Counted from the first letter of the stretch, positions 1 to 12,610 are shown. The stretch: 64,000 bases of DNA from Lunularia cruciata (GCA_948567375.1 OX419759.1:11500744-11564743); one strand, 5' to 3'. Program-made: numbers and translations. The notes: generated from the letters alone by a model not told the origin.

Positions 1-392
1 TAGAAAAGTAAGGTGAGCTTGAGAGTCAATGGACTTGGATAGTGACTCTATGGATACATCGGTTAGAATGAAAACTGCACTGAAGTAAATTCTTGTCATC
101 GTAACTGACTTCAAACTCAAAACGTTTCTGTAGCTAGAGCATACTGTGTATGGATACCTACCCAGCCTGAAGTTGCAGCTAGAATGCTGGCTGCACCTCT
201 TTGTCCATCTCATTAATGTTTGCCATAGCCAGTGTCAAGGACAGAAGTTCTCCTTTTGTTCCACCTGACAATGCCCACGCTGCTTTGTTGCTGCGTGCTG
301 CGTTCTCTAATCTGAGCTTGTTCGACATTTAGTGTACTAACTTGCACCCCTTGAAGAACATACTCATACATATTTGTGATGTTGATGTTCAG
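1..392 (+). other. Intron upstream of the first visible RRM-gene exon
   Basis: No open reading frame here continues into the exon that begins at 393, and that exon is preceded by an acceptor (ttcag at 388-392). I therefore read this stretch as the intron before it. Homologous plant proteins that I remember carry an additional RRM before the first one seen here, so earlier exons probably lie outside the window. A possible donor (aag/gtgagc) occurs at about 12-17, but I cannot tell whether the first bases are exon. Confidence 0.5.
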
Positions 393-3300
393 GAGGACAT
401 GAAGCCAGCGACGAAGAAAATTACCAGAGTATTTGTTGCCAGAATACCACCCAGCGTTACAGATGAAATGTTTCGCAGGTAAGTGGATTGGACTCCCTCA
501 ATTCATGTGAAAGGGTTCATTCGTTGGCCCGTTCATTGGAGATCGATTGTTGGGTCACCCTGAACAATCAATTTCGTATTAAACCTATGCATCATGGCTA
601 GGGACTATGCTTACACGAAGGGGCCTATGTGCAACCATCAGTTACAAGTCTTTCATCCCCGGCTAACAAGCGTCACCTTCATCTTACAGCTACTTCGAGA
701 AATACGGGACATTGACTGATGCTTACATGCCAAAGGTACGACCAAATTGTGGATGCCCTTGTTGTTCCAACTTCAGTGGCCTCAATCAGGATATAGGCAA
801 TGATCCCCTTTCCGAACGTCAGCCTCTTTCAAACCTGAGACGTCCCGAACATCATCATCTCTTCTTGCAGGATCAGAACTCGAAAGCACATCGTGGTATA
901 GGCTTCGTCACATATGAGCATGCAGGTATCAGACCAAACCATCACCAACATGTAGGAACTCCATATTTTATTCGCAAACAAGGAGCCTAGTTACATTTGC
1001 TTGGTTCACTTTCGAGCTAGATTGAATTAAGAAAGATTCTAAAGGGGACTAATTCGGTACAGGGGCATTGTACTAAGGAAGTGCTAGAGGTTGTGAAAGG
1101 CCATCAATGTTCTATTTCCGGTTTAAGTGTGAAGTAGACAAACTACTCAGTTTATTGAATGCATAACAATTATGACGAACGACAGATGCCAAATGTATAT
1201 ACCATTGCACCTGAAGCATGACTTCCATTGTACTTATATGTTTGCGTTATTTTCATGTAGCTTGGTCCAAGTGGTAAGGGAAGAGTGATAATGGACAGAT
1301 CGTTCCTGTGTGATGCAGATGCGGTAGACAAGTTGATGGGAGAGTCGCACGAACTTGGAGGTTCCACTATTGCCGTTGATCGGGCAACCCCCAAGGTAGT
1401 GCGTCCATGCCCTGTCCCTTTTAGTCCGGTCACTCTTTCCTTAGTGAGGATCAGGCAAAAGGAATCAAATGGCGTAATAGGACTGATCTTAGGACTGCGA
1501 GTAGTCTTTCGCTGTGCTCGTGGGAGTAACTTTTCCTTTGGGACCTTCGACACCATGTCCATTCAACTGCCGATTAACAAATTTGATTGCTATGTTGGCA
1601 ATATCTTGTTAGGAACAGGAAGCTCGTATCGAGATATTGGACTTGACTTGCTAAATTCTTTTCGGCGATTTATTGATATTGACTGACCTATTTTCTTCAA
1701 ACATTGCATTTACTTTCGTACCTTGTTCTTTTAAGTTCCTGTGCACCTTTGTGGACCGTTCTCCAACAGAATTTTGAGGCATGATTTCTTTTGGGGTGCT
1801 GGCTTTTAGGGGGCGTTTGCTGCTCCCATGGAACCAGGCTACGAGCTGGTAAGTAGCAAAGCTGGTTGGGATATTCACTGAAACTATCTTACTTCAGAAA
1901 CAACCGTTGTCAGATGCTAAGCAGGTCGTGAAGCAAGAGTATAATCTATGCATTTTGTTACTGCATAGTAAACGGGGTTTAGCTTACAAGAGTATGAGAG
2001 TAATTGTTAAGTTAAATTTTAAGCTTGCATTGAAAATTCATGTTAAACTAGAGGCAGTAAATTAGCTACACGAGTTGTCATCCTTGACTCACTGCACGTA
2101 GTCATGTCCGCTTTTCCGTTCAGGAGGAAACCATGAAAGTATGGGGTAGAGGGTTTCCGGCTGCTGCCTATGCAACTGCACCGTATGGAGTGTATACGAA
2201 TGCTGCGCGGTTTACAGCCTTCGGTGGAGCTGCGTTTGGACCTTACGATTATTCAGGTGCCGGACTTGGAGGTGATCTAGGTGCTGCTGGCATGGCCAGT
2301 TCCTACGGAGCAGGTAACGCCTGGCCACCCCCTCCTCCTCCTCCGGGGAGTATTCTTGGAGGCCAAAATGTCCAAGTTCCTGGTGCTACTCCTGCTGCAA
2401 ATTACGGCTCATCTGCTGCACCTGCTCCACCAGGCAGGGGATTAGGGACAAAGATATTCGTTGGGAGACTTCCACCGGAAGCAACTGCTGACGATCTTCG
2501 ACGCTATTTTAGCAACTTTGGTCGTATATTAGACGTTTATGTACCCAAGGTGAAGTTTTCTATGACGCTTGTTTCAAAGTTCTGTCAATATAAATACGTA
2601 GAACTGTCGTGCCAAATGTTGACATACAAACCCTTTCTAATGCCTCCCCAGATTAAATTTACCGTCATGGTGTCCAAATTGATGTAGGATGCGAAAAAGG
2701 TTTCACATCGGGGTTTTGGCTTCGTCACCTTTGCTGAGGAGGGAGCTGCAGAGCGGGTTGCTCTTAGAACACATGAACTTCTTGGCCACCAGGTATAGTA
2801 AGAGTCTCTGCGTGTATACGACTGAAGCCACCTTCACGTGCTTTCTCCTTTCAATCATTGTTTGCTACTTGGGGACTCTTACACCCTATTTTGCGGGCTT
2901 TCTTGAACCATTCATGAATCATGTCAACCCTATGGTTTCTCATGTTGCTGATTTACTCGCAGATAGCAGTCGACAGGGCAGCTCCTCAAGATGAAACAGG
3001 TGGAAATTCTGGCTACTTCCAGGGTGGCGGTGGGCAAGGGGGCTCTACAGGTGGTGCCGGGGGTCCGTTAAGAGGCAGCAATCCAGGTGGTGGATTCGGA
3101 GCTTTACCCGGCAACTTGGACTTTAATAGCGGAGTAAGACATCTTCTCTCTGCAATTTGTAGCTCTTCTATGAGTAGTTTTCCTCAATTTTATTATTGGA
3201 CACGGGGGGTTGATGTCTCTGCAACTATTGAATTTTTTGGGCTTTCTACCGCCACACTACTCAACGGTTTAATGCATACCATGAATATTGCCTGAGTTTC

Positions 3301-3438
3301 GTGAGGATACAATCTCACATTCTTCCTTTTGTCCAGTGGGGGGCATATGGTGGGGTGGGTCCAATTCCAACAGGTGACTCTGGAGTACCAGGTGGGCATC
3401 GGGCTTCCAGGATAGAACCACGTTACAGGCCTTATTAG
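393..3438 (+). CDS. Multi-RRM RNA-binding protein (hnRNP-like), 5' partial
   Basis: Eight exons are visible: 393-478, 690-735, 871-925, 1319-1395, 2124-2549, 2688-2792, 2963-3133 and 3337-3438. All have GT-AG borders and matching phases, giving 355 residues to the TAG at 3436-3438. Two RNA-recognition motifs are seen. The first has RNP2 VFVARI (visible residues 13-18) and RNP1 HRGIGFVTY (51-59). The second has RNP2 KIFVGRL (198-204) and RNP1 HRGFGFVTF (237-245). A low-complexity Ala/Gly/Tyr/Pro linker with seven consecutive prolines joins them. A Gly-rich tail follows and ends EPRYRPY. The domain order and the phrases HELGGSTIAVDRATPK and VYVPKD match a plant hnRNP-like family with three RRMs, so the first RRM is probably upstream of the window. 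The likely role is nuclear or cytoplasmic mRNA binding; targets cannot be read from sequence. The protein-family call is strong; the exact orthologue is not named. Confidence 0.9.
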
Positions 3439-5785
3439 GCTTTTTTCATGTTGGGGACCGTGAAGGCAATTGATGTGCCAGTAATGACTATCGTAGTAGC
3501 TTTTCGGACCAACCAGACAAAGTTGTACAATATTTCCTGCTGAGATTGTGCAGCTAGCAGGGATGTCTAACATTAGTAGATCCAAAATGAGGATGGCTGC
3601 TGCGTTATCTGGATGTTGCAGTTTCTGCCTGTTTATGTAGCTACTTACGTAGTACACAGATGACAGCACCATCAAGGCATTTTTTAGTTCATGAGTTGCG
3701 TGAGAAAAGCTTCCCATGGACGACCTTGTCCACCAAAGTCTGGTGTGCATGGCCTGGACGATCGGCTCCTAATATGCAACAATTCTTTGTTTAGTCCTCC
3801 ACTAAGGAAGTGTGGATAAAAATCGCTCACTACTTGCAAAATTTTCTCTTGAGCTTGCGCAATGGTGTTGATGATTCTTAAGTATGCCCCTTTAACTGTA
3901 ACGGGTGAGGTGGACGGTTCTCATACGCTACCTTCGAGCACTTTATGTTTAGGTTGTACATGATCTTTATCGAGAAGTGCCTAATGCCAGTCTTAATTTT
4001 ATGGATGAGCTGCATACTAAGGTTTACCTGCTACCATTGTGGTTATTGAGGCTGTCCATTCTCTCCTCATTGAGCGAATGTATGCTTGAATAGTAAGAAC
4101 TCGACCGAGCAGCACATTTCTATCACTTTGACTAATCCTCTCTTGTCACTCTTTTGGAATATCATAATCAGATTGGTACTTTCACAGGAGGCAGCAGTGA
4201 TCTTTCGATAGGCCGAAATGTTACACCTGATTGGGCAAGATATGGCAAATAGTGAAGGTAATGGTCATATTGAATGCTTTTCACGGACGTTTTAATATTC
4301 CTAGGCATTTTCCAGTGCAACCACTCGCTCTCAGAGGCGCTTGCCCTGGCGTCAGTCATATTGTCGCATTGATGAAAAACTCATGCCGCTTGAAGTATAC
4401 TAAGTCCAGTGGATTGCACTTTGCATGTGAACCAAAATTGCAGCATCTTTAGGAACCAGTATTGGATGTTCAACGGCTCCAAATGAGAAGAAATGTGGTT
4501 ATTGTACAGTTGCACGACTTGGAGATAGCTTATATTGCGTCCCCTTCAGGTGGGAATGTATGGTGAGCTCTCCTGTTTCTGGAATAAGTGCTATCCGCTG
4601 TACTTAGCCAATCAGTGTTCAGGACAATATTCCGCAGGCTCTTTCTCTTGATGATGTTCCAAAGCTAGACTACTTGCACTCCGGGACCAGCGAGTCTTGT
4701 CCTGTACAACCCTCAAAGGTTGCTTGAGTTGCTTCAGTACAAGCATTCGGTCCAGGGCGGTGAAGTTCAACGTGTGTTTGAGCTTCACCCACCTGTACAG
4801 TCCTCTTCTTTGAGCAGATACTGAAATTAAAGTCTAAATTGTACAGACGTCGCAGTTGAAGTCTGCTGTGGTATAAACAATTCTACAGTTGTTTCTTGGC
4901 TTAAGGGACTCCGTCAGATTTAGGTTCCCCTCTTTGACCACAGGAAACGAAATCCATGTAACAACAGTCAAATATTTTCTGCCCATGAATTCCATTGTTT
5001 GGTCTGCTGGCAAACAACACTCTACTCAGGTCTGTGAATGGTCCGCAGTACAGGCAAGTGTTGTCTTCCAGGCACGCTACAATCTTTTACGCGGAAATAT
5101 AGTTTTATTCGCCAGATGATCCTTGTAAATAGAACTTGGGGACGGACATACACGCAGTTAACTCTTATCTAGGCTTGCAACTCCTGCCATTCACCGTATT
5201 CAGTTTCGCTGTCATTCCCAGAACACGAGCCGTTCGCTACAAGGCACCATAGTTGGCATTACCATTTGTTTAACGTCGATGCTCCACCCATCAGTTGATA
5301 TGCGTCTTTGTACCCAATTCATTTCATCAGTAAAGGTTTAAGCGGGGAGTTTGCCTCTGAAGATGGTCAACAATGTCTCCACTCTAATACATGAACTGAC
5401 TAAGAAGCGTTGATAAGTTGAAGGTGGCAATCTTTTATGAATGCCATCAAGTAACATGATAGTGACTCAATAGCAGCAATATAGTGACTTCCTTAAGAAA
5501 GGTTCGAGGTTATTTGTGAGTGCAGTTAGCAAATCTGGGACGTGGTGTATGAAAATGTCTTCGTGCGTTTAAACCAGGTGGAGTTAGCAAAGATTGCTTC
5601 ATCTGTGCTTCCAGGTCATTGAGCTACACTCCACAGTGGACTCCCCAACCCCACTGCAGCATTTCTGAAACATTGCATGAAGGACAACGTTGCAGTACCA
5701 CGAAGGTCCTCTCTCTCAGTTAAGTGAATAGAAAAGTCAAGAATGGTTGCTTCTAGGTGGAATCATATATGGTTAATGTTCTATA
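3439..5785. other. 3' flank and intergenic DNA of the RRM gene
   Basis: Apart from the alternative exon at 4188-4252, I see no convincing coding sequence. The base composition stays close to that of the gene, so a long or spliced 3' untranslated region reaching roughly 4.5-5.1 kb is possible. The open frames here (for example 4889-5119) show no recognisable domain. Confidence 0.4.
4188..4252 (+). CDS. Possible alternative last exon of the RRM gene
   Basis: A good acceptor (ttcacag, ending at 4187) precedes a short open stretch that reads GGSSDLSIGRNVTPDWARYG then K and a TAG at 4250-4252. It joins in frame (phase 1) to a cryptic donor inside the last exon, after 3391 (cca-g/gtgggc). The spliced product would replace the GGHRASRIEPRYRPY end by a tail ending in DWARYGK. 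Phase, borders and coding look all agree, but without transcript evidence this remains inference. Confidence 0.45.
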
Positions 5786-5818
5786 AGAGAGGACCTGCAG
5801 GAACTCCGGTTCCTGCAG

Positions 5819-5827
<9 letters not shown>
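5786..5827. repeat. 19-bp perfect hairpin with 4-nt loop
   Basis: The left arm is 5786-5804 and the right arm 5809-5827, perfectly complementary, with loop TCCG. Each arm contains a CTGCAG core. The right arm runs directly into the CT microsatellite. Confidence 0.9.

Positions 5828-5874
<47 letters not shown>
5822..5874. repeat. (CT)26 microsatellite
   Basis: Uninterrupted CT dinucleotides cover 5822-5873, plus one more C. The flanks resemble a shorter copy at about 5704-5730 (aggtcctctctctcag, then aagtgaatag), which suggests a small local duplication in which one copy expanded. Confidence 0.95.
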
Positions 5875-5877
<3 letters not shown>

Positions 5878-5879
<2 letters not shown>

Positions 5880-8172
5880 GTGAAGTGAATTGCTATTGCT
5901 TTCTGGAAGCATATAATCATATTCTATACGCTCGGGTCCAGCAGGTTTGACAATCTAATAGAAGTATTCGCGGCACTCAACAATTCTCATCGGATTTCTC
6001 TAACGCGATAATCTAGTAAGTTATCTGGTTATTTACGACAATCATAACCATTTTCGATTTCTGTTCTAGGTATGAGTTATCGAAGATATGGAAAAGACCT
6101 GTCTGTTCAAAGGGTAGACGTGTTCCATCTGCATCTAGAATTGTATGCATCCAGAACGTATTTCGGTATTCATTATAAAATTAGATTTTGATTGGTGGTT
6201 GAACAGTACAATCCATATTTATCATTTGCTGATAAGCAGCTTCAATAATTCTCTCAATTGCAACAGTTTGCTGTCTACTTAGTGACCAGAAGGAACCCAC
6301 CCACCTATAAAAGTTTTCTTTGCATTCATGTATGTAATGCAAAATTTTAATTGATGCAAGTAAAACGAATGTTCTTGATTTTTTTTTCACGAGTACCTGT
6401 CATTACAACCATTGTTAATGGAAACTACATGAACCATCAATTGCATGTAATCGGGTGTAAGAAAGAACACATATTTTCTGGTTACATCAAACTTTGGATC
6501 GTGAATGAGATGAGTAAATTGCCAACATTTAATTGAGTATTTGAACAATTAAGAAGAGAGAACACATACGTGTAGAGTGTGTATGAGCTACATCGAGCAA
6601 ACACATCTCTTTTTCGTTAATTTCTTAAGTAGGATGGATGTAGTTCAGGTTACGTTTGTAATGTATGGACATCGTTATGCTTTAGCCACGAAAGAAAATA
6701 GAAGTAAACTTGATGAGTAGATTTTTCTTTTCTTCATCTGCCTACGGAGTTATATTGTGGATTACATCGTACTGCTCCTCACCTGATCATTTGATCTTCC
6801 ATCGTCTATCTTACCTGAAGATTGGTCGTTGGATGGAAGGGAAGATTGGACACAAAACCAACCCGATTTTAGTCAGTTCAGGTTTCAATCCAAGGGTTTC
6901 TACAATGTGAAATTGTTAGTCATCGCACATTGTCTTCTATAGCCAGCTACTTTGGTAACGACGATTATTTAGAGTAGTCTTGTCAATTGGTTAATTCTAT
7001 TAACACTTTCTTCGTTACCAAGGTATTCTCTAAATAGCCTTTATCTTCATATCGAGCTCCTTGATTTTTTTTCCACATGCCATTAACAAAAACTACTATT
7101 CAAATTCGAACTTCCATAGCTTGTTTGTAATTTGTTCGATGGTTATAGTTAAATGTTCTTTTAACGAGAACATTCAATATTGAATTAGATATTTCTCAAA
7201 ACGACACTTAACGTGTCTTCTGTAAATTTCAAGCTTCAATAGCACTCTAAATGTTCATTGCATCAGGAGGTAGGTTTAGGAAGAACACTCTACCATGACA
7301 GAATGGTGACCACTGCGGTCACCATTGTTCACAAAAGCATCGTAGACTAGATTTTTTTCAAAACTCAATCGAGCACTTCGCAATATTCACAAAGCATAAT
7401 TGCCTGACTAAGTGTGAAGTGAGTATAGATGATGACTTTCATCTCCCATGATGAAATTATGAACAACCCTGTAGGACTACGATTCATTATTCATCCGTCC
7501 CCTACCTGAGTTCCCCCGAGTATCTCACTCGTCAGAGAGAGAGAGCCTTTCGGATGAGGAAACTAAATAAGAGTGGTGGCCTCTAAACTTCTTAGCAACC
7601 AAATTAAACTCATCGATCACTCCTAAAAACTCACTCTCGACAATAAAGATGGATACAATTCTTGGAATAAAAGAGCCGGGTGCGGATCTGACATGCATCG
7701 CGCAGACGCTCTTCTTGTAGACCATGAGGAGCAGAGGAAGTTTCAAAGGTTAGTACAATTTGGAAATGCATGCAAAACATGCGTTTGAGATAAAATGAGC
7801 TATACTACCTTCACACACCAACAAACACCTGAGTTAACCAACCTCCAAACACGTATAAAGGGCTGACTCAAAGACTGAATGTTGGTTAGTTGTCAACTCT
7901 GTAACCGCTTTGACTGGAGCAAATGTTCTCCAGTTTATTCGTGGAACAGGACATAAATAACTCTGTAAGCTATATACTTTATACAGATGCAGATTCAACA
8001 AGAGACACCTGCATGGAAGTAGCAGACTTTAAGGGCAGATATTCAGACGTATCCTGACTTTGTGTGTCGTTCTTCTGTTCCATGATGGAGGCCATCACCA
8101 CAGGGGAAGATAAGTGAAACGAAGCGCTGTACACTTGACGGCTTCCGTGTTAAGCTGGCGTGTGAAGCTGGG
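5878..8172. other. Intergenic DNA, no gene seen
   Basis: AT-rich sequence with short open frames only, none recognisable. It contains a 10-bp hairpin at 7302-7326 (arms aatggtgacc and ggtcaccatt, loop actgc). It also has a scrambled short inverted repeat around 6952-7040, where ttggtaacga recurs as tcgttaccaa. The part nearest 8172 should hold the 3' untranslated region of the minus-strand gene that follows. Confidence 0.4.
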
Positions 8173-10796
8173 TCATCCCAACTCCACAGCTAACTTGGCG
8201 AATTCTTTCTCGAGGTCGTCTTCAGCTTGTGATTGTTCCAAGTGAAATTTTTGACCAGCTGGAGGTTGAATTGCTTCCGGGACGTTGGGCAGGTTGTGGA
8301 TTTCCTCCTCGTCACTTAACTCCTTCTCCAATGTGGCCAGTTCCTCCTCAAAAGATGTATCATCTTCGTCAAGACTTGAAAGAGGAGTTTCAGCTGTACG
8401 AGCCAAGAACATCATCAATGAAGGAACTAGAAGGAAGTGTACGTTTAAAGAACAATATGGCAACCACAATGACAAGGAATTTGGAGTTTAGACACAAAAT
8501 GTAATTGGAACGGATATTAGGAGATGAGATAGTGAGGTAATGCGTGATGTACCAATAGCATCTTCTGTTTCTCGCTGAACCGAGATCGCGTCATCAAGTT
8601 CACTTAAACAAGTGTGGACGTCGTCCAGACTGACATGGTGTTGTTTGATTGCATCAGTACCAACTTTTATAGCCTCAGTAACCTGTGACAAACGTCCGTA
8701 GTATGAGTTTGTAAGAGTCGATACAAGCACCATCTACCAGTGGTCTGTGAACACACAAGGATCAGAAACGTAATCAAACGTCCATAATATATTTCTTTGG
8801 GTCAGACATCAAGAAATAGCGCTACAAGAACACAGGAGATGCAGAAAACGGGTACCCTTTTAGATGTTTCCGCATCTGCAATGACACCGAGTACTTGTTC
8901 GATCTTGTCCATGAACCCTGCACACTGGTCCCTGCTAAGTTGCAGCAGCTTCATGTTGCGGAGACGTCTGAGGGCTTCACGTCTATTTCCAGCTTTTGCT
9001 GATTTGAGCAACTCACCTCTTATTCTGCATAAGAACAAGCAGGTCTATGCATCAGTTGAACAAAACCGCAGCTTCTGAACTCTTAACATGCAATTTAGAT
9101 CACCAACTTCAGAGTGATGCCCGAGTGGGTATAGTGTACGGTGCCTACGTTGCAATTTTAGAGTCGAATGCATTTAGCCGTAACTGTAGCGTCTCCATGG
9201 TCCAGTGGAGTTGGAGAAGATGTTCATCATTTTCTGATACAGCGGAGATATGTTTCTCGTTCCGACATATTTTAAAGCCCTGTAAAATGAATAGAACTGC
9301 ACCAATAAACCAATCAACCAGAAATAACAAGCAGATACAACTTGCGGCCTCTATGACGTCTTCGTCGACCTACATGGACCTACCTTTCAGCTCCTTCTGA
9401 TGGAAAGATTGAAACTTAGAACAGTGCATGCATTTCTAAAATGCGAGAGATCTTGCATACCTCAATTTGGTCCATGCTGTTTAGCTTTATATACTTTGCT
9501 TTCTGCTGAAGGAGGAGATAACCAATGATCAATTCTGCATTTTCAGCTCCTCCACAGAGCTCCTTGATCTTTGACAAAGTTGCTATGCTTATTGAGGAGA
9601 ATTGACCTTCTGCCAAACTCTTGATAAATAGGGACGTTCGTTCCTGGAGGCAAAAATTTCTTTCAAATTTCCAAATCGAGCACAAGCTGCCTTCATACCA
9701 CGCATTGTCATTTTTAAAGTCTACTATGAAATATATAGAAAGAGAAAGGAATAGGAGTAGAAGAAGAAAAACAAACCTGGAGTATTGACCTAACGACCAG
9801 CCTCGCCTCTATTTCCGCTTCTGACTCCAAGTACGCATCTCCCTCGCCGCTAAAACCAGCCCAGCCTATGGCCTTCCTAAAGAATGAGGTAAACGTTTCG
9901 AGGGTAGAAGGACGGGATCCAAGAACCTGATCCACTGTCTCTAATTCACCCGACTTGATCAATTCCCTCTGCATCAGTATTGTTGCACCTTTTAGTATAG
10001 ATGGATAGTATCAAAAAGTCGTCAAAAACCTGCTGAATGTACAAATATAAATTAATTTTCCCATTCATTGAGGGCCTTCAACATACTCGTAAGCTCTTGT
10101 TTGAGTTCTTCAACTTAAAGATTGAATAAGGGCTGTCTGAACATTATAATGACCAAGATAGTAAGGTTAGGCAGCATAACGACTGTTGTCCAGGCAGATC
10201 ATGATCGCAATGTATATTTCGAGCCAGAAGGTAGGAATTTGTAAAATTTTCCAACACCACGCATGTGCTTGAAGATAAGTTTCTACCAGAACATGCTTGA
10301 GGCCCATAGGAACCACTCCATCTCGAACGAACCACCTTCGGTGCACCTGCACCACAGTACACGTTATGACGAGCTATTGGACACAAGCATAAACAAGAAG
10401 TCTCTTTCTCCTTCTGCATTCGGTTCACATTCGTCCGTTTCCATCGATCTCCAGTACTCAGACTTGAGTATATCGACAGCTAAGAGTCGATACCAAATTT
10501 TAAACAGTAAAGAAACTTTGCAAAATCCAAAGACTTAGTCACTTGAATTCGCGTTGTCATTTTCACCGATGCATGGATTGCTTGAATGGACTTACATCCT
10601 CGGTGTCGATGATCATTAGATTCAAGTGCCGAGCAACTCGTATTATTACATCTTTCCAGAAATTGATTCTTTCTTCCCAGTCCTGCTTCTGTCCTGTGAA
10701 TGCCTTGAAGTGTGCCCTGGCAAAGTCATCGTCCTTCCACTCTGTCCACTCTGTTTCCAGAAACTCCTGCAAAGAATTGCTGCTCTTCCCCTCCAT
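8173..10796 (-). CDS. CHMP7-like SNF7-family ESCRT-III protein
   Basis: Eight exons run on the minus strand: 10796-10596, 10346-10287, 9968-9777, 9643-9461, 9279-9149, 9024-8856, 8733-8553 and 8393-8173. The phases agree throughout and give 445 residues, near the usual CHMP7 length. The ATG at 10796 opens MEGKSSNSLQEFLETEW. The N-terminal half (about 1-210) contains WEERINFWKDVIIRVARHL and the winged-helix-like region typical of CHMP7. The C-terminal half (about 215-400) is an SNF7 domain: basic helices (KAGNRREALRRLRNMKLLQL), long heptad-like helices, then an acidic tail ending EFAKLAVELG. CHMP7 proteins work in ESCRT-III at endosomes and the nuclear envelope; the plant role is less defined. 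Intron 2 is the weak point: I chose donor GTAGAA after 10287 for phase, and an alternative donor could add a few residues. Confidence 0.88.
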
Positions 10797-11585
10797 CTTC
10801 TTCCTCAAGGTTACCACTCCCAATCCACCTCGAGATTTCCTTCCCCCTCGTCGTAATCGGCATCAGCAGCGACAACTAACTTACCATAGAGCCTGTTCTT
10901 CTCAACTTTGCAGCAAATTTCAAGTAATCCTCATCCCATAAACTTCTCCGCGCTCGAGTAGCTCAGTTCCTTCTAGAAATTGAGTGACCACCATCATCTT
11001 CACGACTTCAGTAATCCCAAGTTGAATCACAAATTGGAGACGAGTTCTGTACATTTCATTCAAATCCACCATCGTCAACGAGTTCCCGCTTCTCACTTTT
11101 CACTCCCTTTACTGGACTCCATTGCTACTACTGCACATTTAGTTCAGGTCTCAATTCCCGCAAGGTTTCACAAGTTCAAGCGTTTCTTGCCACAAAATAG
11201 TTTTTTATTTTCAAATTATTTTAAATATTATTTATTATTTAACCTATATATTATTCATGAGTTAAAACCTCGTTCCATATTTTACCATGGTTTACTTGAA
11301 TATGAAGGTTCCTACTAAGTATGGAAATTTAAATATAAAATAAATAAGAGTTTAGTATAGCCTAGTATGACCATCCATGAGAATTTATCAAATGTTGCTA
11401 TATTAAGAGTAAACGCTATTAAGATAAGATACCTTTGGGCAAGAAACTTTAGAGTGATAATTTATCTTTCTCTTTGGCAGTTTCATATGAGTTTGGATGT
11501 CAATTATGTCACCCTCCACAAATCCCAATATCCTTGTTTCAAATGGTTATTTTTGGAAAATAATTAGCTACAATAGTATGCGCTT

Positions 11586-11665
11586 GGATGAGGTGGATTG
11601 GACATGCTTCTCCATTGATGTTAATTTTATTAGCTTTGAAAGTACTATACTATAAGGATTAGAGT
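11586..11665. repeat. Dispersed repeat module M1, copy 1
   Basis: The block beginning ggatgaggtggattggacat recurs at about 12532-12610 with small indels. It covers a shared 'catgcttctccattga' core and an AT-rich tail that contains ataaggatta. Confidence 0.8.
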
Positions 11666-12293
11666 GTCAATAGTATATCACTGGAATTGTTTAGTAAAGT
11701 AACCATACACCTCGTTAGCCAACTATATAGGGCACACGCTAAGAGAGGAAGAGTTAAACCTGTTTACCTTTAAGAGGTGATCGTAGCCTAGTAAGACGGC
11801 GGACGGAAATGTTCCTGGGGACGGGACGGGGACAACGGATGGGACCTTGGACGGAACTATATCTAGAGGTGAAGATAACGAATGAAACTGTTTAAAGGGA
11901 TGGAAACAATGGGACTGTGGAGCGAGACTATGGATGGAATTGTTTTTGGGACGAGGACAAATGGTGGAGAGGTGAACGATATATGTTAAGAGAATCTTTT
12001 TGCCATGCTAATACTAATAATTTCATATCATATAACAGGGGTTTCAATTCCTGATTTACAAGTTCCGGGATGCGTAAATCTGGACGCCGTAAACTGTTTT
12101 ACGGATATGCTGTAAAAGTGTTACGGGTAGCGAAGCAGAGGTACCTGAGTTTGACGTGGTTGAGTTTGTGGGAAATGGAAAAGCTTGCCTTTACATTGTT
12201 AAAGGGTTACGGGGAGTCTAAAGACTTTAATGAGTTTAAGTTCGCCCGAAATCTTTGTATGTAAAATGTTCTGCATAAACACTAATTTTCTAC

Positions 12294-12345
12294 GGGTGTG
12301 ATGAGTTTACTGAAAAACTGCAGTGCTTGAATAGTATGCCATGGA
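12294..12345. repeat. Dispersed repeat module M2, copy 1
   Basis: A 52-bp block (gggtgtgatgagtttactga and onward, ending gccatgga) recurs at 12482-12533 with a single visible mismatch. Confidence 0.9.
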
Positions 12346-12481
12346 CGATAGTATGCCGTTAAACGATTTACATGTACTTGCCAAAATCAGTAAATTTGTC
12401 CAGTGGAACCGCCTAATGTACTCATCCCCTTTCTGAAGCAAAGTATGGATTAAATTAAGTTGTGATTAGTAGGCTAATGAG

Positions 12482-12610
12482 GGGTGTGATGAGTTTACTG
12501 AAAAACTGCAGTACTTGAATAGTATGCCATGGATGAGATAAGGTGGATTGGACATGCTTCTCCATTGAGTTTAACTTTTAGTAGCTTTTGAAATTATACA
12601 ATAAGGATTA
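12482..12610. repeat. Fused repeat: M2 copy 2 joined to M1 copy 2
   Basis: Bases 12482-12533 match 12294-12345, and from about 12532 the sequence switches to the module first seen at 11586-11665. The switch point lies within the shared word ggatgag. Confidence 0.8.

Noticed and set aside
1285-1686. 133-codon plus-strand frame overlapping an exon of the RRM gene
   Set aside because: Only 1319-1395 is exon. The flanks read as intron with a good acceptor and donor, and the rest of the frame has no conserved sequence.
3193-3750. 185-codon minus-strand frame, the longest in the window
   Set aside because: It lies antisense to the last exon and 3' region of the RRM gene, has no recognisable domain and an unusual Trp/His/Cys-rich composition. 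Probably chance.
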